Below, in pieces: positions 23,850 to 28,917 of a DNA stretch of 28,917 bases. The stretch lies in assembly GCA_958421945.1 (NCBI GenBank), contig CATZMZ010000014.1:1-28917 (forward strand), in the 5' to 3' direction. The position numbers were made by a program, and so were the translations under genes. This stretch comes from an uncultured Eubacteriales bacterium (GTDB lineage Bacteria; Bacillota; Clostridia; Christensenellales; Borkfalkiaceae). The notes below the pieces were generated by a model, which did no database searches, was not told where the DNA came from, and saw only the letters and a program-made list of their open reading frames with translations. Every line of letters begins with the position of its first letter. The stretch's first letter is position 1.

Positions 23850-24556
23850 TTGTCATTCTCCGTAGAATCCGTCAGATCGTTCGTTTTATCGCACGTATTT
23901 TTACCGTCAGAAGCTTCCGAAGCGGAAGCATTTGACACCTCGGTTTCAGCGTCCTTATTAAAGGATTTTTCTAAAATTTCGATAACCCTGTAAACCGCCG
24001 GCGAAAGGACGAGATTCAATATCAGCTCAAAAACGAAATTTACGCCGACCAGCCCCACGCAAATAGCGACAAGCGCTTGCTTTCCGCCGTCGATATAGCC
24101 GTTTGAAACGAGCGACGAGGTTATAGTGAGCATTCCCAAAACGAAAACGCCCGTGTTTACAATCGGAGTCGCCGCCGCCGATAAAAACGTGCCGAGAAGC
24201 CTGTGTTTTTTATAGAAAAACTTAAAAATAAGCGCGCCTGCAAGCCCTGCCAAAGCCGTTTTTAACACGCAAACGAGAGTTATAACAACGGGAGCTTCGC
24301 CGAATAGAACGTTAGTAAACCCGTCCATTCCGATAACGCCCGACAACAAAATTATAACCCCGATTATCGCGCCGAGAGCGATTGCGTAAGCCGCATCGAG
24401 AACCATTCCGCAAACGATTAGCGGAACGAGTACGAAATTAAGAGTGACCGCGCCGATTTTAACGGCGTTCGCTGTAAATTGCAGCACCACGACCAGCGCC
24501 GTGAGTATAGCAAAATACGTGAGCTTCTTCGTTTTAGACATTGAAGAATTAAGCAT
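23846..24556 (-). CDS. ECF transporter S component, probable pantothenate transporter
   Basis: Substrate-binding membrane subunit of an energy-coupling-factor transporter. Residues 1-195 hold about six hydrophobic helices. The N-terminal TKKLTYFAILTALVVVLQF is typical of S components, whose first helix contacts the shared EcfT subunit. A polar, Ser/Asp/Glu-rich tail (200-236) is unusual. The ATG has GAGG six bases upstream. The four-base overlap with coaX suggests pantothenate as substrate (PanT-like); this rests on context, not on binding residues. The ATPase and EcfT subunits are not in this window, which is normal for group II ECF systems. Confidence 0.82.
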   Translation of the reverse strand: MLNSSMSKTKKLTYFAILTALVVVLQFTANAVKIGAVTLNFVLVPLIVCGMVLDAAYAIALGAIIGVIILLSGVIGMDGFTNVLFGEAPVVITLVCVLKTALAGLAGALIFKFFYKKHRLLGTFLSAAATPIVNTGVFVLGMLTITSSLVSNGYIDGGKQALVAICVGLVGVNFVFELILNLVLSPAVYRVIEILEKSFNKDAETEVSNASASEASDGKNTCDKTNDLTDSTENDK

Positions 24557-24599
24557 AAAAACCTCTAATCGGATTTCGAAAACGAATATCCGTTGACCA

Positions 24600-24636
24600 A
24601 AAAAATTTTCCCGTGCAATTCAAACCCCGAAACGGG
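24600..24636 (-). promoter_or_regulatory. Possible attenuator in the leader of the ECF-coaX operon
   Basis: In the leader of about 100 bases, ACGGG/CCCG (24626-24636) can pair locally (CCCG-TTT-CGGG). Alternatively CCCGT (24632-24636 side) can pair with ACGGG at 24610-24614, directly followed by AAAATTTTTTT. The two pairings exclude each other, as in attenuators or riboswitches. No known riboswitch class is recognised and the stems are short. Confidence 0.3.
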
Positions 24637-24659
24637 TATCTGTTTGCGGAATTACTATT

Positions 24660-24688
24660 ATTTTATCACAAATCACACGCGTTAGCAA
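24660..24688 (-). promoter_or_regulatory. sigma-A promoter candidate of the ECF-coaX-hom operon
   Basis: TTGCTA (24683-24688), 17-base spacer, TAAAAT (24660-24665). The predicted start near 24653 leaves a leader of about 97 bases. Confidence 0.5.
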
Positions 24689-24832
24689 TTATTTTGACCG
24701 CATTAAAGCAATTTAAACAATTTTAACCGTTTGTAACAATTTTATCGGGCAAATATTATAATGATATTAGAATACTTCGCCGTTAAAAAACTATTACATA
24801 GGCGGAGGTTACACTTTGGAGGTAAAATTTTT

Positions 24833-25039
24833 ATGAACGGATGCTTTGATTTTTTAGGCGGAAACAACTGCTGTCTTTGGATTCTCATTATTCTTCTTAT
24901 AATCTGTCTCGCAAAGAGCGGCTGTTTATCCGGTCTCTTTAACAGCTGTTACTGTCTGCCTGTGGCGTTGTTTATTCTTTGTTGCTGCTGCAAAAACGGC
25001 GGCTTCTTCGGAAACGGTTGCGGCTGCGGTTGCAAATAA
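24833..25039 (+). CDS. Cysteine-rich mini membrane protein
   Basis: The protein has 68 residues with 14 cysteines (about one in five). A hydrophobic helix at about 14-26 and a second at 41-51 are separated by a short Cys/Ser/Gly stretch. It contains CCCC at 51-54 and ends in a glycine/cysteine repeat, GNGCGCGCK. Similar short Cys/Gly-rich membrane proteins are annotated in clostridia as high-cysteine 'chorion-class' proteins of unknown function; metal binding or spore-coat cross-linking is possible but unproven. ATG 24833 has GGAGG ten bases upstream. The frame is open back to 24761, but that part overlaps a TATAAT (24757-24762) and has no ribosome binding site. It is monocistronic, opposite to its neighbours. 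Confidence 0.75.
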   Translation: MNGCFDFLGGNNCCLWILIILLIICLAKSGCLSGLFNSCYCLPVALFILCCCCKNGGFFGNGCGCGCK

Positions 25040-25383
25040 ACCTTTTTACGAAAGATAAATCGGTCGATAAAGCGTACGACAAATCGGAAGATAAATCGAG
25101 TTTTCGAATTATTAAGTTTTAGCTTTTTTAAGCTTTCGGTTTTCGGGTTTTACTAATCTCCTTACCGCTTACCGAACGTTTCATCGCAACTAAAAATAAA
25201 TACAAAAAAATCGCGGGCGCACAAAGTCGCCGCGATTTTTTTGTATTTTTGCCTGATCGTTTGTTTTCGTACGTTTAATCCTATTGTCGTATTCGTACGA
25301 CTTAAACAACTTTATCTTAAAAATTTATTTTATCGTTTCGTTTTTCACTTAAAAATTATAAATCGCAAAACACGGTAAAACGA
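25040..25383. other. Gene-free gap between the Cys-rich gene and typA
   Basis: No reading frame is supported. It contains the bidirectional terminator at 25198-25248, a pair of short direct repeats AAGATAAATCG near 25053 and 25089, and otherwise A+T-rich DNA. Confidence 0.6.
25198..25248. terminator. Bidirectional rho-independent terminator, 19-bp perfect stem
   Basis: AAATACAAAAAAATCGCGG (25198-25216) pairs perfectly with 25230-25248 around a 13-base loop. The A/T outer part supplies a T run in both directions. It serves the convergent genes typA (minus) and the cysteine-rich mini-gene (plus). Confidence 0.92.
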
Positions 25384-27207
25384 TTATTCCAAACCTTTTG
25401 CCTTACGTTTTAAGCGCATTTCGGTATTAAGCGTTTTCTTTCTGAGTCTTATATTTTTCGGCGTAATTTCCAAAAGCTCATCGTCAGCGATAAATTCCAT
25501 AGCTTCTTCCAAAGTCATAAGCTTGGGCGTTTCAAGCCTTAAAGCGTCGTCCGAACCGGAAGCGCGCGTGTTTGTAAGGTGCTTCTTTTTACAAACGTTT
25601 ACGGTTATATCCTCGTTTTTAGGCGACACGCCTACAATCATTCCTTCGTAAACGGGCGTACCCGCGCCGATAAACAACTGACCTCTGCCCTGCGCGTTAA
25701 ACAGCCCGTAAGTAACCGCCTCGCCTGTCTCAAACGCGACGAGAGAACCCGTGCTTCGTCTATCGATTTCGCCTTTGTACTCCTCATACCCGTAAAACAA
25801 AGTGTTAAACACGCCCTCGCCGCGGGTTTCGGTTAAAAATTGACTTTTATACCCGAACAAGCCTCTTTCGGGGACTTTAAATTCAAGTCTTATACGACTG
25901 CCGAGGTTTTCCATCTGAATAAGCTCGCCTTTTCGCGTACCCATGCTTGAAAACACGCTTCCCGTTTTATCTTCCGGAACGTCCACGACGAGCCTTTCCA
26001 TCGGCTCTAAAAGCTTTCCGTTTTCTTCCCTGAACATAACCTTGGGTGCACCGACCTGGAATTCGTAACCGCCGCGACGCATGGTTTCGATAAGAATAGA
26101 CAAATGCATTTCGCCCCTGCCGCAAACGCGGTAGGAATCAGCCGAATCAGTCGCTTCGACCCTTAATGAAACGTCTTTAAGCATTTCCCTGAAAAGCCTG
26201 TCGCGAAGATGCCTTGTCGTAACGAATTTGCCTTCCTTGCCTGCAAACGGGCTGTCGTTTACCGAGAACGTCATTTCAACCGTGGGTTCGGATATTTTAA
26301 CGAACGGCACGGGTTCGACGCACTCGGGAACGCAAATCGTATCGCCTATTGAGATATTTTCCAACCCGCTTACGCAAACAATGTCGCCTGCGATAGCCTG
26401 TTCCACGGGGACGCGGTTTAACCCCTCAATCTGATATATGCTGACGAGCTTACCTTTAAGCTCCTTGCCTTTAACGTTATAATTGCACGTTTCGACTTCT
26501 TCGTTTACGTGCGCAGCGCCCCGCTCGATTCTGCCTATACCGATACGCCCGACGTATTCGTTATAATCTATCGAAGAAACAAGCATCTGGAAAGGCGCTT
26601 CGGTATCCACCTCCTGCGGCTCGAAATGATTTACAATCGTGTCAAAAAGCGGCTTTAAGTCCGTGCCTTTTCCGTTGCAATCGAGAGTTGCCGTTCCGTC
26701 CCTTCCCGAGCAAAACACGATGGGACTGTCGATTTGCGAATCGGAAGCGTTCAAATCAAACAATAATTCGAGAATTTCGTCCTGAACTTCCGAAAGTCGC
26801 GCGTCCGGACGGTCGATTTTATTAACGACGATGATAAGCTTATGATTAAGCTCCAAAGCCTTTTGCATAACGAAACGCGTTTGCGGCATAGGTCCTTCAC
26901 ACGCGTCAACAAGCACGAGAACGCCGTTCACCATTTTAAGAACGCGTTCCACCTCGCCGCCAAAATCCGCGTGTCCGGGCGTATCGACGATGTTAATTTT
27001 AACGCCGTTATAAAACACGGACGTGTTTTTTGCCAAGATAGTTATCCCTCGTTCCCGCTCGATATCGCCGGAATCCATAACCCTGTCCATAACCTCTTGA
27101 TTTTCACGGAATACTCCGCCCTGCTTTAACATTTCGTTTACAAGCGTGGTTTTGCCGTGGTCAACGTGCGCGATTATCGCCACGTTTCTGACGTCTGTTC
27201 TTTTCAC
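25384..27207 (-). CDS. typA: Ribosome-associated GTPase TypA/BipA
   Basis: Translational GTPase that binds the ribosome and helps assembly and stress or low-temperature growth. The 607 residues show the G1 loop AHVDHGKT (13-20), switch I ERERGITI (50-57), DTPGHADF (75-82) and NKIDRPDA (129-136). EF-G-like domains II, III and V follow, with the BipA-specific C-terminus and its basic tail (RLRKKTLNTEMRLKRKAKG). It starts at GTG; only a weak AGAAG lies at proper distance, with AAAGGA 14 bases upstream. It is separated from the Nudix gene by 147 bases and closed by the bidirectional terminator. Confidence 0.97.
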   Translation of the reverse strand: MKRTDVRNVAIIAHVDHGKTTLVNEMLKQGGVFRENQEVMDRVMDSGDIERERGITILAKNTSVFYNGVKINIVDTPGHADFGGEVERVLKMVNGVLVLVDACEGPMPQTRFVMQKALELNHKLIIVVNKIDRPDARLSEVQDEILELLFDLNASDSQIDSPIVFCSGRDGTATLDCNGKGTDLKPLFDTIVNHFEPQEVDTEAPFQMLVSSIDYNEYVGRIGIGRIERGAAHVNEEVETCNYNVKGKELKGKLVSIYQIEGLNRVPVEQAIAGDIVCVSGLENISIGDTICVPECVEPVPFVKISEPTVEMTFSVNDSPFAGKEGKFVTTRHLRDRLFREMLKDVSLRVEATDSADSYRVCGRGEMHLSILIETMRRGGYEFQVGAPKVMFREENGKLLEPMERLVVDVPEDKTGSVFSSMGTRKGELIQMENLGSRIRLEFKVPERGLFGYKSQFLTETRGEGVFNTLFYGYEEYKGEIDRRSTGSLVAFETGEAVTYGLFNAQGRGQLFIGAGTPVYEGMIVGVSPKNEDITVNVCKKKHLTNTRASGSDDALRLETPKLMTLEEAMEFIADDELLEITPKNIRLRKKTLNTEMRLKRKAKGLE

Positions 27208-27354
27208 TTTCTTCTATTCATCCTTTAACGTTCTTCAAAATTTTCCCCGAACGCACGCGTCTTTTAATATAAAATTAACTGTTTTTTATTGCGCAGTATA
27301 ACGCTTAAACTTAAAATAATACACTTATTTTCTTGCGGTTTTGCGGTGCATTGC

Positions 27355-27870
27355 CTAAACGAAAGACAGTGCGATTATCGTTTTTGCGTCTTTGATTTTA
27401 CCCGACCTGACCATTTCTTTAGCCTTGCTTACGTCAAACCAAAACGATTCAACGAATTCGTCCTCGTCGAAGTGCTTTTCGCCGAGCGCAAGTCCTTCCG
27501 CGCGATAAAGCCGGATAATCTCCTCGGTATACCCCGGAGACGGATAAATTTCGCAGAGTAACGACACTTTCGCGGCTTTAATTCCGCATTCTTCTTCAAG
27601 CTCTCTGCACGCGGTGTCCTGCGGGTTTTCGCCGCGGTTGATTTTCCCCGCGGGAATTTCCCAAATGCATTTTTTATATGCGTATCTGAACTGCTTTACG
27701 AGCAAAATTTTACCGTCCTTAACGCATAAAATCGCGCTTCCGCCGCTATGTTCCACAATCTCACGCGCGGACAGCTTTCCGTCGGGTAAAACTATTTCGT
27801 CTTTCCGAAGATTAAGGATTTTACCTTTATAAACGTATTCGCCCGATAATGTTTTTTCTTCAAATTCCAT
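27355..27870 (-). CDS. Nudix hydrolase, ADP-ribose pyrophosphatase type
   Basis: Hydrolyses ADP-ribose or related nucleoside-diphosphate sugars to AMP and a sugar phosphate. The Nudix box GX5EX7REUXEEXGU is complete at residues 75-97 (G75, E81, R89, E90, E93, E94, G96). The upstream VKQFRYAYKKCIWEIPAG and downstream YPSPGYTEEIIRLY are typical of the NudF/YqkG group. 171 residues is normal. The ATG overlaps the end of the upstream unknown gene by 11 bases, and AAGGA lies inside that gene, so the two are cotranslated. Confidence 0.93.
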   Translation of the reverse strand: MEFEEKTLSGEYVYKGKILNLRKDEIVLPDGKLSAREIVEHSGGSAILCVKDGKILLVKQFRYAYKKCIWEIPAGKINRGENPQDTACRELEEECGIKAAKVSLLCEIYPSPGYTEEIIRLYRAEGLALGEKHFDEDEFVESFWFDVSKAKEMVRSGKIKDAKTIIALSFV

Positions 27871-28672
27871 TTATTACGTCCTTGATAAGCTTTGAAACCT
27901 TGCGATTTCTGCCGAAAAACAACATAGAATGAGCCTTTACGACATATTTATACGCGACGTAAGCGTACGCCACGGCGTCTTTGTCGTTACTTTCGATAAC
28001 GTTTGCAAGCATATCTATAACGAGCGTAAGTTCGTCTTTTTGTTGTTCGGACAGCCGTGAATTTTTCACTTTAAGCTTATCGGCAAGCAAAATTTTTCGC
28101 AAAGCGGCAAGGCTTTCGCCGTAAGATTTAAGCGACGTTTCTTTTTGTAAGCGCTCTTCGCGCTCTTTTTGCTCTTTTTCCTGTCGAACGCGCACTTCTT
28201 CCTCGTTTAACGCGTCCACGGGGTCTTGAATAGTCCCCTCTATTACGCTGTCCATAATTGATTTTACCGTATTTTTAAACGGTTTAATCATTGCAGTAAC
28301 AAACGCCTGATAACCCGCGGAACAGCTCCCGTCGGCATAAAAATATTTTTTAATAAAATCGGCAAGTTCTATATCCTTCGCGTCGATACCTACAAGCACG
28401 CAAAAAACGAACGCTAAAAGCTCTCGCGATGCGTCGGGCAGGATAAATTCGCCCTTTTCGTCCGAAAGATATTCGCTTTTAACGAGATATTTCTTCTTTG
28501 CCGCTTCAAAATCAAAATCCGAAAGACAATTTTTGAAAATTGCAAGCAGCGTTTCCGATTGAGCGATGCTTTTTAAGAGATTTACGATTTTAACGTCCGC
28601 TACGATATATTTACTTTCAATCAATTCGTCCGCTCTCGCAATAAACAAATCGAGTTCTTCCGTTTTGCTCAA
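27860..28672 (-). CDS. Conserved-looking protein of unknown function, largely helical
   Basis: Not recognised. The 270 residues are predicted almost wholly helical. A charged Glu/Lys/Arg-rich segment at about 155-185 (EEVRVRQEKEQKEREERLQ) probably forms a coiled coil, between an N-terminal globular part with one hydrophobic stretch (LLAFVFCVLVGI, about 85-96) and a C-terminal helical part. No signal peptide or catalytic motif is seen. It starts at TTG 28672, which has AAGGAG nine bases upstream; there is no ATG nearby. The 11-base overlap with the Nudix gene suggests coupled translation. Confidence 0.75.
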   Translation of the reverse strand: MSKTEELDLFIARADELIESKYIVADVKIVNLLKSIAQSETLLAIFKNCLSDFDFEAAKKKYLVKSEYLSDEKGEFILPDASRELLAFVFCVLVGIDAKDIELADFIKKYFYADGSCSAGYQAFVTAMIKPFKNTVKSIMDSVIEGTIQDPVDALNEEEVRVRQEKEQKEREERLQKETSLKSYGESLAALRKILLADKLKVKNSRLSEQQKDELTLVIDMLANVIESNDKDAVAYAYVAYKYVVKAHSMLFFGRNRKVSKLIKDVINGI

Positions 28673-28693
28673 AATTTTAATCTCCTTATAGTT

Positions 28694-28828
28694 TTAATAT
28701 AACGAATAATCAAATAAATAATCTATATAATCCGATACAAGCGAAGAATGTGCAAGCGCGTAGCATTTGCAGACATTTTCGCGCAGTGTTTCAAGCGCGC
28801 AGGCGCACGACAGCGCGGTGGGAAGCAA
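28694..28828 (-). CDS. Possible 44-residue leader cistron
   Basis: A frame from TTG 28828 (MLPTALSCAC...) ends at a TAA 21 bases before the next gene. Its second half (ETLRENVCKCYALAHSSLV, then a Tyr/Asp-rich end) looks protein-like. The frame stays open further upstream to a stop in the promoter but without a better start. There is no good ribosome binding site, and the 5' part is strongly palindromic. Its GC-rich composition differs from the flanks. It could be a real mini-gene, or a structured RNA or repeat that happens to be open. Confidence 0.3.
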   Translation of the reverse strand: MLPTALSCACALETLRENVCKCYALAHSSLVSDYIDYLFDYSLY

Positions 28829-28854
28829 CGCTTCCGCTTTGCCCTCGGCAAAGC
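28821..28854. repeat. Two abutting perfect hairpins in a GC-rich patch
   Basis: GGAAGC-AAC-GCTTCC (28821-28835) is followed without a gap by GCTTTGCC-CTC-GGCAAAGC (28836-28854). They lie in a GC-rich segment (about 28750-28855) next to very A+T-rich DNA, a few bases after a predicted transcription start on the minus strand. Such tandem hairpins suggest a structured leader RNA or part of a dispersed repeat. Confidence 0.6.
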
Positions 28855-28863
28855 CCTGTGTAT

Positions 28864-28872
28864 ATTATAACA
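28864..28872 (-). promoter_or_regulatory. Extended -10 promoter before the unknown-Nudix operon
   Basis: TGTTATAAT, identical to the extended -10 before rnr. It lies just after a terminator-like hairpin, which fits a transcription start near 28857. No strong -35 is visible. Confidence 0.5.
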
Positions 28873-28875
28873 TAA

Positions 28876-28907
28876 ATAAAAATGCTTGCTTGCAATGGCA
28901 TTTTTAT
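28876..28907. terminator. Terminator-like hairpin at the right edge
   Basis: ATAAAAATGC / GCATTTTTAT form a perfect 10-pair stem around a 12-base loop. The A/T pairs give a short T run on either strand. It probably ends a gene outside the window. Confidence 0.5.
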
Positions 28908-28917
28908 GATTGGCTTC

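Noticed and set aside
24761..24832. Upstream extension of the cysteine-rich gene by 24 residues
   Set aside because: Its ATG overlaps a TATAAT and has no ribosome binding site, whereas ATG 24833 has GGAGG.
27204..27221. Five-codon frame MNRRK overlapping the typA GTG start as a leader peptide
   Set aside because: The AAAGG abuts its ATG with no spacing, so it could not be translated efficiently; likely chance.
1..28917. CRISPR arrays, insertion sequences, prophage genes, tRNA or rRNA genes
   Set aside because: No regularly spaced repeats, transposase-like or phage-like products, and no cloverleaf besides the tmRNA were seen.

Overview
This window comes from the chromosome of an endospore-forming Firmicute of clostridial type. 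The sporulation genes spoIIE and spoVT, a SpoVB-type flippase, meso-diaminopimelate dehydrogenase, the pgk-tpiA-gpmI-secG / rnr-smpB-ssrA arrangement, A+T-rich intergenic DNA and mostly AGGAG-type ribosome binding sites all point there. No ribosomal RNA gene or species-level marker is present, so I do not place it more finely; an uncultured gut-type clostridial lineage is a guess. I see no insertion sequence, prophage, CRISPR array or tRNA gene.

Layout. Bases 1-7400 (all minus strand) hold a central glycolysis block (pgk, tpiA, gpmI) followed by secG and a terminator. After it come rnr, smpB and the tmRNA gene ssrA, whose products act together in ribosome rescue and RNA decay. Bases 7446-12866 (minus) hold a Na/Pi-cotransporter-like protein with a PhoU tail, the tRNA methyltransferase trmL, a nitrilase-fold protein that has lost its catalytic residues, the dihydrouridine synthase dusB, and a lipid/polysaccharide flippase overlapping dusB. 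Bases 12979-16642 (minus) read ddh, a small membrane-anchored protein, a membrane-anchored ComEC-like metallo-beta-lactamase protein, a hypoxanthine/uracil-type DNA glycosylase and spoVT. spoVT has its own sigma-G-like promoter.

Bases 16914-21571 are the main plus-strand segment. spoIIE comes first. It is followed by a two-gene, translationally coupled operon (radical SAM protein plus DUF4130/TIGR03915-type protein) whose consensus promoter is bracketed by two LexA-type boxes, so it is very probably SOS-induced. This is the most interesting unit in the window.

Bases 21663-24556 (minus) carry an ECF S component (probably pantothenate), coaX and hom. A cysteine-rich mini membrane protein lies alone on the plus strand at 24833-25039, closed off by a long bidirectional terminator. 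The remainder (25384-28828, minus) has typA/bipA, a Nudix ADP-ribose pyrophosphatase overlapping an unrecognised 270-residue protein, and a GC-rich, hairpin-rich leader or mini-gene at the right edge.

The regulatory signals are unusually legible. There are near-consensus sigma-A promoters, an overlapping terminator/promoter before pgk, and two genes (rnr, smpB) whose -10 boxes sit so close to the start codon that their mRNAs could be leaderless. All promoter and box calls are by eye and untested.
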